From: Nitrospira japonica | GTDB taxonomy: Bacteria > Nitrospirota > Thermodesulfovibrionia > Thermodesulfovibrionales > SM23-35 | NCBI GenBank assembly: GCA_020725385.1 | Contig: DYFC01000058.1 | Location: forward strand, 1 to 39,606 | Reading direction: 5' to 3' | DNA length: 39,606 nucleotides | In this document: positions 17,971 to 26,392 of the stretch, piece after piece | Layout of the letters: every line of letters starts with the position of its first letter | Position numbering within the stretch: position 1 is the first letter of the stretch | Translations under genes and position numbers: made by a program | Notes under the pieces: model-generated | Databases searched by the model: none | What the model was told of the DNA's origin: nothing | What the model saw: only the letters and a program-made list of their open reading frames with translations

Positions 17971-19479
17971 TTAGAGTATCCGGTATAGTATTGCCCGATT
18001 GTTGTCCCATTTTTTTACTTCAACAAAATCCTTGTTTTTCATAACATCCTGGAAGTTATAACGATTATTCTTCCAGAACTTTGCTTCCCATAGAAAATAT
18101 TTAGCCCCGCTGTTTTTAAGTGCTTTTACCAATTCATTGTAGTTTAATTCCGTAACATGATCGTATTTTATCAATTTATTGCCGCATAGTATCTCTTGAG
18201 ATTTGAGGTTAGCATAAAACATAACCCTTGAATCAGATGCAATTACAACTGTATTTTGATTTTTTTCTGTCCCGGCAATAAATTCACCGATAGTTCTATA
18301 AATTATTTTATCGGATGTTCTCGGAATAAAATTTGATGGATAAATAAATGCGGTTATTACAATATAAAGCACTAAGAAAGAAATAACGATTTTGTCTCTG
18401 ATTTTAATTTTTTTTAGGATATTAATTAATGCTGTGGATCCCGAACAGAAGAAAACAAAAGCAGGTAAAATAAAAAATACCGTATATCTCGGAGATAATA
18501 CGTTAATTTTTAAATAAAAAAGATAGAGAGCGAATAATGAGCAGAGGGATAATAAAATAAGATAAATTAAATCCTTGTCTCTTTTTATTTCTTTGTATAT
18601 ATTGAAAATACCGGTTATGAAAAAAATAACATAAGGCAAATATATTACCCTGACCAGCTTTCTTTGTAGAAGATCGAGAGAGATTATGGATTTTTCAAAT
18701 ATCCCTGAAGTAAAAACATTCGTCCATAAGTCCTCAAAAAAACGCTGGTTTCTTGGCACAAAGTAAAAATTCCAGAGATAAAGAGCTTCCTTCATTAGTA
18801 AGGTATTTAAAAAATTTACAAGAATGGTTAAAACAATCGCTGGAAATATGAAAAAAAAGATTTTTTTGAATTTTTTATTTTCAAAAAATAAGATATATAC
18901 AATAGAACCAATCATATATATTATTATTTCAAAGCGTGCAAATCCCGCTATTAAAAATGAAATGTTACTAAATATTAAAAGAAATGATTTTTTTTCATTT
19001 TTAATAGCAGTTATAAACAAGCAAATACCACAAAGTCCAAAAAACCAGAATAGAGGATCTTTAATTAATTCAACACTGTACGATACAAAAAAGGGATTCA
19101 CACTTAAGGCGAGTCCTGCCATAAAGGAAATTTTCATGTCAAAGAAATGTCTCAACATTAAATACATCGGTATAACGGTCAAAGAGCCAAAAATCAAGGA
19201 TATTGACATGCCCGCAATAATCCAGTCTCCTGTTATCTTGTAAAAAACAGGAATCAGCAAATGGTAAAGAGAAATGAAGTCATATCCACAATCTCTTGCC
19301 AGCTCCCAATTGTTTAGTGCGAGTGCTTTTGCCTGATTTATGTACCATACTCCGTCATGATTAATCAAAGGGGTGTTTAGAAAAGCATAAAATCTTAATA
19401 AAAATGAAATTAAAAACAGCCCGAAGATTATTGCATAATCCTTTCTATTAATTTCAGTTTGCTGATTGTTTGTTTGCAA
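17971..19479 (-). CDS. GT-C membrane glycosyltransferase (GT39/RgtABCD-like)
   Basis: Integral membrane protein of 502 residues with many hydrophobic helices (first about 13-30, others spread to about 375). The first periplasmic loop carries INHDGVWYINQAKAL, the acidic-residue site of GT-C transferases that use polyprenyl-phosphate sugars. A soluble C-terminal part follows (about 385-502). It probably adds a sugar to LPS core or another glycan on the periplasmic side, as ArnT and RgtA-D do. The TTG start at 19479 is supported by AAGGA six bases upstream. A 97-base gap separates it from the next gene upstream; I see no certain promoter there. Confidence 0.8.
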   Translation of the reverse strand: MQTNNQQTEINRKDYAIIFGLFLISFLLRFYAFLNTPLINHDGVWYINQAKALALNNWELARDCGYDFISLYHLLIPVFYKITGDWIIAGMSISLIFGSLTVIPMYLMLRHFFDMKISFMAGLALSVNPFFVSYSVELIKDPLFWFFGLCGICLFITAIKNEKKSFLLIFSNISFLIAGFARFEIIIYMIGSIVYILFFENKKFKKIFFFIFPAIVLTILVNFLNTLLMKEALYLWNFYFVPRNQRFFEDLWTNVFTSGIFEKSIISLDLLQRKLVRVIYLPYVIFFITGIFNIYKEIKRDKDLIYLILLSLCSLFALYLFYLKINVLSPRYTVFFILPAFVFFCSGSTALINILKKIKIRDKIVISFLVLYIVITAFIYPSNFIPRTSDKIIYRTIGEFIAGTEKNQNTVVIASDSRVMFYANLKSQEILCGNKLIKYDHVTELNYNELVKALKNSGAKYFLWEAKFWKNNRYNFQDVMKNKDFVEVKKWDNNRAILYRIL

Positions 19480-19576
19480 AGTGTTTCCTTATTTATAAGA
19501 TGTGAAGGACAACGTAATATTTTAAGATTTTTTTATTTGTGTGAGCAAGCCTTCAGGTTTAATCGGTATTATCATA

Positions 19577-20398
19577 TCAGAAAAACTTATGTTTTTTTCT
19601 TTTGTTTGTTAAAAAAATAATTTTTCTGAGCAAATCCTTTTTTGTTTTTGATAATCCCGGATTTGCTTCGATATAAGATGAAATGAAACGTAATCTATCG
19701 GTTCTTGTAATATGGGGTAGACCAAGCATATTTAACTGAACAAGGTTCTTAAGTCTAAATTTTTCGGATAGGCCTCTTCTTTTAACTGTTCTTTCGTTAT
19801 CTATAAAGTAAAATCTTGCATTTTCACCTGTGCCGCTTATAAGAATGTTGCCAACCCTTAGATCACCATGAAAAATTTCTGATTTGTGGAGACGGCCTAT
19901 TTCTTTCCCTGCAGCGCAAATCATAGAGCGTTTCTCTTTAATTAACCTGAAAGTCATTGGCATTATGTAATGTTTCTTTATGTATTCATATGTCCTCTCA
20001 CCATCTACTGATTCTGTGATTAGAAAATTTTTTAATATAAAAAAATACTTTTTCTTAATTCCAAACAGAACAGGTTCGGGAGTATGAAAATTTTCTTGAA
20101 GAAGCATATGTCCTGCTTTAAAGGCTTTTTTTGCTCTATAAAAACCAAATAGATTCTTTAAAATATCCTTTAACCCTCTATCAAGGAATTCCTTGTAGTA
20201 ATAAATCCTTCTTGTTTCTTTGCTTTCAAACTTAATTACCGAAGTAAAAACTGAACTTTTTATCGGGCTACCTTTTTTCTTTTCGAATAAATCTATTAGA
20301 TCATCTTTAATTTTTAACATTTCATCGAGATTATAAGAATAAAGGATTACCCTGCATGACCCGGAAGTGAAATTTATTTTATGAAGCAGTTCGGTCAT
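19577..20398 (-). CDS. LPS kinase family protein (Kdo/WaaP fold), second paralogue
   Basis: A third kinase-fold protein of the cluster, 273 residues. The catalytic loop is FHGDLRVGNILI, followed by FYFIDNERT as the metal-binding element. N-terminal beta strands include a candidate lysine in SVIKFESKE. The ID-N-E form suggests a different acceptor from the other two kinases. I take ATG 20398 (MTELLHKIN) as the start. The longer frame from 20485 would run through the glycosyltransferase gene and gives a Lys/Arg-rich, non-homologous leader. It overlaps the upstream GT4 gene by 20 bases. Confidence 0.78.
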   Translation of the reverse strand: MTELLHKINFTSGSCRVILYSYNLDEMLKIKDDLIDLFEKKKGSPIKSSVFTSVIKFESKETRRIYYYKEFLDRGLKDILKNLFGFYRAKKAFKAGHMLLQENFHTPEPVLFGIKKKYFFILKNFLITESVDGERTYEYIKKHYIMPMTFRLIKEKRSMICAAGKEIGRLHKSEIFHGDLRVGNILISGTGENARFYFIDNERTVKRRGLSEKFRLKNLVQLNMLGLPHITRTDRLRFISSYIEANPGLSKTKKDLLRKIIFLTNKRKKHKFF

Positions 20399-21542
20399 GT
20401 TTGATTTTCTCGAATATTTCTGACAATCTTTCGGCTCTTTTTTCCCATGTAAATTTTTCAGATGATTTATAAGCATTAATTGCAAGACTCTTTGCTCTAT
20501 CCTGATTATTTAACAAATAAGCAATCTTATCAGCCAGATCGCGGGGATCTTCGGGTTTGGCGAGCAGTACATCTATACCATCGAATACATCTTCTTTAAT
20601 TGATGGAAGATCAAAAGCAACAATAGGTTTACCCATAGCCATATATTCATATAGTTTTGTATGTGCAGAATAGCGTCTTTTACCTTTGTTAAGCGCGCAT
20701 ATTACCATTATATCTATATTATCAGAAATCTCCGCTACTCTCTGGGGATTAATAAAACCGAGAAAATTTATTCTTTCAATAACATTTAGTGAAGTTGCAA
20801 GATTTTTAAGTCTTATAATATCTTTCTCTGCACCACCAATAATATGCAATTTCACATCAGGAAGATAAGAAATTGCCTCAATCAAAATTTCTACACCTTG
20901 TAACGGGTATAATTGTCCTATATAACCAATTATTTTGTTATTTCTTTCCTTTATCTTTAAAGATGTCCTCTCTGCGGCCAGAGGGACTTTAAAAACAGGA
21001 GCTTTAATTGTATAAGTTTCTTTTAAGATATCCCCGAAGCAATTTAAAAGTACTATAATAGCATCAACTCTTTTGAAAACCCATTCTTCATCGGGATTTT
21101 TTTCCTGAAGATTATCATAAAATTTCCTGATTCGCAAGTCATGAACTTCAAGTATAAAAGGCAAACGTATAAATTTTTTAAATTTGAGCAAAAATTTAGC
21201 AAGTTTTATTTCCCTTAAATATATTATATCGGCTAACCCTTTCCTTTTCATTTGCAGAATTTTTAAAAGACAGAACAAATTGAATATACCATGCCATGAA
21301 AAGTACTTCCCTCTCAGCATAGGAACTTTGACAACTTGAAAGTTTGATAAAGGGTTTAATCCATAATATTCTTCAATACCAAGATTCAAAGCGGGTTTCC
21401 CTGTAATTATTCCTACCCCGTGGCCCAGACGGGCAAGGGCATGGCAGGTTCGCATGATAACAATATCATTAACCTTTCCTGACATGAGACGCTGATTATG
21501 TGGATAGATTATAGAAGGCAGATTTTTTTGAAAATTATTCAT
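20379..21542 (-). CDS. Glycosyltransferase family 4 protein
   Basis: GT-B retaining glycosyltransferase, 387 residues. The N-terminal half shows a typical opening with ALARLGHGVGIITG. The C-terminal Rossmann half holds IGYIGQLYPLQGVEILIEA and the donor-binding KLYEYMAMGKPIVAFDLPS. It is the first gene of the minus-strand LPS-core cluster, so a role in core or O-chain assembly is likely. Donor and acceptor cannot be told from sequence. The Shine-Dalgarno before ATG 21542 is poor. Its upstream region is the repeat-bearing gap shared with the divergent sulfotransferase. Confidence 0.87.
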   Translation of the reverse strand: MNNFQKNLPSIIYPHNQRLMSGKVNDIVIMRTCHALARLGHGVGIITGKPALNLGIEEYYGLNPLSNFQVVKVPMLRGKYFSWHGIFNLFCLLKILQMKRKGLADIIYLREIKLAKFLLKFKKFIRLPFILEVHDLRIRKFYDNLQEKNPDEEWVFKRVDAIIVLLNCFGDILKETYTIKAPVFKVPLAAERTSLKIKERNNKIIGYIGQLYPLQGVEILIEAISYLPDVKLHIIGGAEKDIIRLKNLATSLNVIERINFLGFINPQRVAEISDNIDIMVICALNKGKRRYSAHTKLYEYMAMGKPIVAFDLPSIKEDVFDGIDVLLAKPEDPRDLADKIAYLLNNQDRAKSLAINAYKSSEKFTWEKRAERLSEIFEKIKHDRTAS

Positions 21543-21616
21543 TAATAGTTACGAGAATATATTTTGTATAGTATGATTTGAGTTTTTACATTATACTATA
21601 AATACAGTTAAAAATA

Positions 21617-21835
21617 CTAAATCTGGATAATGCAGGCATTGCCTTATAACGTGAAATATAAAGATTAAACCGTGAACTTTTAATTCGTCATTCTCTGGTT
21701 TGACCAGAGAATCCAGAGGGCTTGAAACTGGATTCCCCGATCCCGCTACAAAAACGGCGTGCAGGTGAGTTGGGGGAATGAAGGGTAGGATTAAGGTATC
21801 GAAAAATAAATTTTTTGCAACATCTGCATTATCCC
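21617..21835. repeat. Inverted-repeat element, copy A (with REP-like insert)
   Basis: The ends GGATAATGCAG (21625-21635) and CTGCATTATCC (21824-21834) are perfect 11-bp inverted repeats, extending imperfectly to about 18 bp (TTGC on both sides). The right end with its flank (21795-21834) resembles 36224-36265 elsewhere in this window, and the left flank CTAAATCTGG resembles 36206-36213. It looks like a MITE-like element, here carrying the REP-type hairpin in its middle. Confidence 0.5.
21688..21781. repeat. REP/MITE-like double hairpin
   Basis: A perfect 10-bp hairpin with three-base loop (21690-21699 with 21703-21712, ATTCTCTGGT/ACCAGAGAAT) is followed by a second stem, ATTCCCC (21732-21738) with GGGGAAT (21773-21779). 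The whole is bounded by TCATTC (21688-21693) and GAATGA (21776-21781). This resembles the dispersed intergenic repeats built on TCATTCC...GGAATGA found in many delta-proteobacterial and Nitrospirota genomes. It is visibly richer in G+C than its surroundings. Confidence 0.6.
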
Positions 21836-21874
21836 AATCACATTTTTGGTTAATAAAAAATGAGGAAATATAAA

Positions 21875-22822
21875 ATGTTACCTGTTTTTATAGGAGGGCA
21901 TCCACGTAGTGGCACGACTCTGCTCGGGGACCTTCTTGGCTCGCATCCTCTTTGTATATGTACTCCTGAATCACAATTTAAGGTAAGTGTCTATCAGCGA
22001 CTTGAAATTAAAGACAAAGAATATTTTGACTTGAAATTGGTTTTTGAAAAAATAAAGAAACACTGGAGATACAAAATATGGGCTCTTAATGAATTTATTG
22101 ATTTTAATGAAAAAATCAGCTCATATAAAGACCTCATTTTATTTTTAGTAAGAAGTTATGCTGTTAAAAATAATAAATTAAATGCAAGTCTTTGGATTGA
22201 TCATACACCTTCAAATATCCAGTTTGCAGAATTTTTGAATTATTTATTCCCCGAAGCAAAATTTATTCATATTGTAAGAGATGGAAGGGCTGTTGCTGCT
22301 TCACAGATTCCTCTTGATTGGGGGCCAAATACTATTAGTGAATCCGCATATTCATGGGTGGAAGTTATAAAAAATGGACTTTATACAGAGGAAATATTAA
22401 AAGACAAAATCATTAAGGTAAAATATGAAGATTTGGTTACTGATACAGAGATGATTCTTAAAAAAATATGCGATTTTCTTGAAATAAATTATTTGCCCGA
22501 AATGTTGCAGGGAGGTGGATTTAAGGTGCCCGGATATACTTTAAAACAACATTTATTGCTTGGCAAATCACCTGATAGGTCGAGAATAGATGCATGGGAG
22601 AAAAAACTTACTAAGAGACAGATAGAGATATTTGAAAGTATTGCGGGAGAATTTCTTGAAAAGTTAAACTATACTTTATTTTTTGGTAAGAAAGCAAAAC
22701 GGATGAATTTATTTGAAAAGGTTTTATTTTCTTTATACGAATTATGGAGAGGGAAAATAGTTAATAAAATGCGCCGTAAAAAAAGAAAAGGGGAATGGAT
22801 TTTATTGGCTGGGAAACAATAA
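21875..22822 (+). CDS. Sulfotransferase family protein
   Basis: Transfers a sulfuryl group from PAPS to a hydroxyl or amine acceptor. The 5'-phosphosulfate loop is at the N-terminus (FIGGHPRSGTTLLGDLLGSHP) and the 3'-phosphate site is near residue 135 (FIHIVRDGRAVAAS). Residue LVTDTE and a basic C-terminal tail (MRRKKRKG) follow. The product is 315 residues from ATG 21875, chosen because GAGG lies eight bases before it; ATG 21860 lies 15 bases earlier with no ribosome site. The next gene makes PAPS. Placed beside LPS genes, it probably sulfates a surface glycan or lipid; the acceptor is unknown. Confidence 0.87.
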   Translation: MLPVFIGGHPRSGTTLLGDLLGSHPLCICTPESQFKVSVYQRLEIKDKEYFDLKLVFEKIKKHWRYKIWALNEFIDFNEKISSYKDLILFLVRSYAVKNNKLNASLWIDHTPSNIQFAEFLNYLFPEAKFIHIVRDGRAVAASQIPLDWGPNTISESAYSWVEVIKNGLYTEEILKDKIIKVKYEDLVTDTEMILKKICDFLEINYLPEMLQGGGFKVPGYTLKQHLLLGKSPDRSRIDAWEKKLTKRQIEIFESIAGEFLEKLNYTLFFGKKAKRMNLFEKVLFSLYELWRGKIVNKMRRKKRKGEWILLAGKQ

Positions 22823-22858
22823 AACATTATCATAACGTGAAAGGATTAAATTGATAAT

Positions 22859-23470
22859 ATGATAGAGGAGAATATAAAACCTTATAAAGGAAAGATTGAT
22901 AAAAGAGAAAGGTGGCAGTTAAATAATCATAAATCTGTACTTGTATGGTTTACAGGATTGCCTGGTTCGGGAAAATCAACGATTTCGCATGAACTTGAGT
23001 ATCTTTTATATAAAAACAAAATTAGGACTTATGTGCTTGATGGAGACAATGTGAGAAAGGGTCTATGTAAGGACCTCGGCTTTTCTGCTGAAGATAGGCG
23101 GGAGAATTTAAGGAGGGTCGGGGAAGTTGCAAAGCTTTTTGTAGATGCCGGGATTTTGACTATAGCTTCATTTGCTTCCCCTTATGTTTCTGACAGAAAA
23201 ATGATCAGAGAAATGTTTGAAAACGAAGAATTTATTGAAGTTTATTTAAAATGTGATATTTCTGTCTGTGAAAAAAGGGATCCAAAGGGTCTTTATAAAA
23301 AGGCGCGTAATGGAATTATAAAAAATTTCACAGGAGTATCAGATCCATATGAACCACCTGAAAAACCAGAAATAATTCTGGAGACGGATAAACTAACTGT
23401 TGAACAGAGTGTTAAAACTGTTTTTGATTTTCTTTACAAAAGACAGGTTTTAGCATTAATCGAGCCATAA
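22859..23470 (+). CDS. cysC: Adenylyl-sulfate (APS) kinase
   Basis: Phosphorylates APS to PAPS, the universal sulfuryl donor. Walker A GLPGSGKST (about 33-41), the APS-binding LDGDNVRKGLCKDLGFS and the DRRENLRRVGEVAKLF helix are all typical. The normally conserved ISPFR segment reads FASPYVSDR here, a mild variation. The length of 203 residues is normal for a stand-alone kinase. No ATP sulfurylase is in the window, so APS must come from elsewhere in the genome. Same strand as and 36 bases behind the sulfotransferase, it probably supplies that enzyme. The Shine-Dalgarno is weak. Confidence 0.94.
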   Translation: MIEENIKPYKGKIDKRERWQLNNHKSVLVWFTGLPGSGKSTISHELEYLLYKNKIRTYVLDGDNVRKGLCKDLGFSAEDRRENLRRVGEVAKLFVDAGILTIASFASPYVSDRKMIREMFENEEFIEVYLKCDISVCEKRDPKGLYKKARNGIIKNFTGVSDPYEPPEKPEIILETDKLTVEQSVKTVFDFLYKRQVLALIEP

Positions 23471-23500
23471 TCACTAAGGCTCGAGAAAATTGAATTTTCT
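23461..23500 (+). terminator. Possible weak terminator after cysC
   Basis: A 6-bp stem CGAGCC/GGCTCG (23461-23466, 23478-23483) includes the last cysC codons and is followed at once by the palindrome AGAAAATTGAATTTTCT (23484-23500). There is no clean T tract, so termination is uncertain; it may instead be an RNA-stability hairpin. Confidence 0.35.
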
Positions 23501-23547
23501 TCAAACCTCATGTATTAACTTCAATTGCATTTATTGATTAACTTTAA

Positions 23548-24602
<1,055 letters not shown>

Positions 24603-24604
24603 GA

Positions 24605-25837
24605 ATGAAAAAAAACATGTTAGACCCGATGCCGGTAAAAGATATTTTTAATAAATTGACAATTGAGGATCTTGATATAAAAGGTAAAAGAGTTTTTATT
24701 AGGGCTGATTTTAATGTGCCTTTGGATGATAATCTGATTATAACAGATGACCGTAGAATTCGTTCGACTTTACCGACTATCAACTATGCTATCGATGAAG
24801 GAGCAAAAGTTATTCTTTCATCACATCTCGGAAGACCAAAAGGTAAAGTTGATCCGAGATTTAGTCTTGCGCCTGTTGCTAAAAGATTGCAACGTCTCTT
24901 AAACAAAGAAGTAATTTTTGCTCCTGATTGTATCGGTGGCCAGGTTGAAAATCTCGTAGAAAGGATGAAAGAAGGTGACGTATTACTTCTTGAAAATCTT
25001 AGATTTCACCCGGAAGAGGAAAAGAACGATGAGGAATTCGCAAAAAATCTTGCCAAACTGGCGGATATTTATGTAAATGACGCTTTTGGTGCAGCTCATA
25101 GAGCTCATGCCTCAATAACAGGCATTACAAAATTTTTACCTTCAGCTGCCGGTTTTCTTCTTAAAAAAGAAATTGAATATCTGAGAGGCGCTATAGATAA
25201 TCCTATAAAACCATTTGTAGCAATCCTTGGTGGAGCAAAAGTATCCGGTAAGATTGGAGTTCTTGAAAATCTTGTAGGAAAGGTTGATAAGGTTATAGTT
25301 GGCGGTGGCATGGCGTTTACTTTTATTAAAGCAATGGGTTACGAGATTGGTGATTCACTTGTAGAAGATTCAATGCTTGAGACAGCAGAAAGAATAAGAA
25401 TAAAGCTAAAGGATAATAAAATAAGATTTTATCTCCCGGTTGACTGTGTCATAGCTGAACATACAGGTCCGGATAATGTTATTAAAATTGTTCCAACACA
25501 GGAAATTCCTAAAGGCTGGAAAGCGTATGATATAGGTCCTGCTTCAGTCAAACTTTTTTCTGAAGCCCTACAAGATGCTAAAACAATATTATGGAATGGC
25601 CCGATGGGAATGTTTGAAGTAGATGCTTTCACAAGAGGAACATTTGACATAGCACGGGCTGTAGCTGATGCATATGCCTTGACAATTGTAGGTGGTGGAG
25701 ACACCGATCTCGCTGTTCATAGAGCCGGTGTCTCCAATTTTATCACTTTCATATCAACCGGTGGAGGAGCGTCTCTTCAGTTACTTGAAGGGAAAGAACT
25801 CCCCGGTATTGCAGCTCTTACAAACCGTGAAGATTAG
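24605..25837 (+). CDS. pgk: Phosphoglycerate kinase
   Basis: Transfers phosphate from 1,3-bisphosphoglycerate to ADP. The N-domain shows KGKRVFIRADFNVPL and SSHLGRPKG. LLLENLRFHPEE and VNDAFGAAHRAHAS follow. The C-domain has the nucleotide site GGAKVSGKIGVL, WNGPMGMFEV and the final GGGDTDLAVHRAG / FISTGGGASL. FIRADFN replaces the usual FIRVDFN, a conservative change. ATG 24605 gives 410 residues, slightly longer than usual at the N-terminus; AGAGGA upstream supports it over Met9. It is convergent with speD, 16 bases apart. Confidence 0.97.
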   Translation: MKKNMLDPMPVKDIFNKLTIEDLDIKGKRVFIRADFNVPLDDNLIITDDRRIRSTLPTINYAIDEGAKVILSSHLGRPKGKVDPRFSLAPVAKRLQRLLNKEVIFAPDCIGGQVENLVERMKEGDVLLLENLRFHPEEEKNDEEFAKNLAKLADIYVNDAFGAAHRAHASITGITKFLPSAAGFLLKKEIEYLRGAIDNPIKPFVAILGGAKVSGKIGVLENLVGKVDKVIVGGGMAFTFIKAMGYEIGDSLVEDSMLETAERIRIKLKDNKIRFYLPVDCVIAEHTGPDNVIKIVPTQEIPKGWKAYDIGPASVKLFSEALQDAKTILWNGPMGMFEVDAFTRGTFDIARAVADAYALTIVGGGDTDLAVHRAGVSNFITFISTGGGASLQLLEGKELPGIAALTNRED

Positions 25838-25853
25838 AAGAAGCTGCTAAAGT

Positions 25854-26282
25854 TTACTTACTTATTGGTTGTAACAACTCAGAATTATAAGTAGTAGATG
25901 AACATACTTTATGGGGTAACTTTTCATTCCTGTGGGAAAGAATACCCCTTTTCATCTCTACAATAGATGGATTCTTACACTCAAACTTCTCAATAAGATA
26001 CGCTGCTGCTACTTCTGGTTTAATGATATCTCCACACGTGAAGATATCAACTGCAGCATAATCATATTCAGGCCAAGTATGAATCGTGAGATGGGATTCC
26101 GCAATAACAACTACTCCGCTGATACCAAATGGATTAAACTCATGGAAGGAAACGTCTATAATAGTAGCTTTTGCCTCTTTTGCAGCAGAAACAAGAGCGT
26201 TTCTGACACTGTCAAGGCTCTTTAGAATTTTAGGATTACATTCCCGTAATTCCACCAGTAAGTGGGTTCCTAAGGCATACAA
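25854..26282 (-). CDS. speD: S-adenosylmethionine decarboxylase proenzyme (class 1B)
   Basis: Makes decarboxylated AdoMet, the aminopropyl donor for spermidine. It is a pyruvoyl enzyme: the chain cleaves itself before Ser63 (AESHLTIHTWPEYDYAA), and His68 and Cys83 (FTCG) are the other key residues, at the same numbers as in the Thermotoga enzyme. The length of 142 fits, with a slightly extended C-terminal tail of unknown use. The start is TTG at 26282, seven bases from a G-rich ribosome site. No speE is nearby. It has its own promoter, independent of the radical SAM gene upstream. Confidence 0.95.
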   Translation of the reverse strand: MYALGTHLLVELRECNPKILKSLDSVRNALVSAAKEAKATIIDVSFHEFNPFGISGVVVIAESHLTIHTWPEYDYAAVDIFTCGDIIKPEVAAAYLIEKFECKNPSIVEMKRGILSHRNEKLPHKVCSSTTYNSELLQPISK

Positions 26283-26288
26283 TTCTCT

Positions 26289-26297
26289 ACCCCCCTT
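26289..26297 (-). promoter_or_regulatory. Ribosome binding site supporting the speD TTG start
   Basis: On the minus strand AAGGGGGGT lies seven bases before TTG 26282. There is no in-frame ATG at the family N-terminus, so this G-rich site decides the start. Confidence 0.5.
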
Positions 26298-26329
26298 CTA
26301 ACCTTCAAAATTTAAATAATTAAAGTTTT

Positions 26330-26359
26330 AAAATACAGAAAAAATATATTTAATGTCAA
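26330..26359 (-). promoter_or_regulatory. Sigma-70 type promoter for speD
   Basis: On the minus strand a perfect -35 TTGACA (26359-26354), an 18-base spacer and -10 TATTTT (26335-26330) lie in the gap between the radical SAM gene and speD. The -10 is the same as in the LysM promoter. Confidence 0.5.
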
Positions 26360-26392
26360 GAAAAAAATGTATCAGCAATTAAAAATAAGCAG

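Larger units (their letters stand above)
21543..21874. other. Divergent intergenic region with nested repeats
   Basis: This 332-base gap between the LPS cluster and the sulfotransferase has no coding potential I can support. It holds the outer inverted repeat 21625-21635/21824-21834 (GGATAATGCAG/CTGCATTATCC) and, inside it, a REP-like double hairpin (21688-21781). AT-rich promoter-like sequence for the minus-strand cluster lies around 21555-21610, but no hexamer pair is convincing. Confidence 0.6.

Noticed and set aside
18824..19243. Plus-strand frame of 139 codons inside the GT-C gene
   Set aside because: Antisense to a membrane protein with clear helices and a family motif; Lys/Ile-rich with no domain.
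20399..20485. Longer start for the kinase-fold gene at 20485
   Set aside because: The extra 29 codons overlap the GT4 coding sequence and give a non-homologous basic leader.
26283..26329. SAM-type riboswitch in the speD leader
   Set aside because: The leader between the predicted start and the ribosome site is about 30 bases, too short for any known SAM riboswitch.
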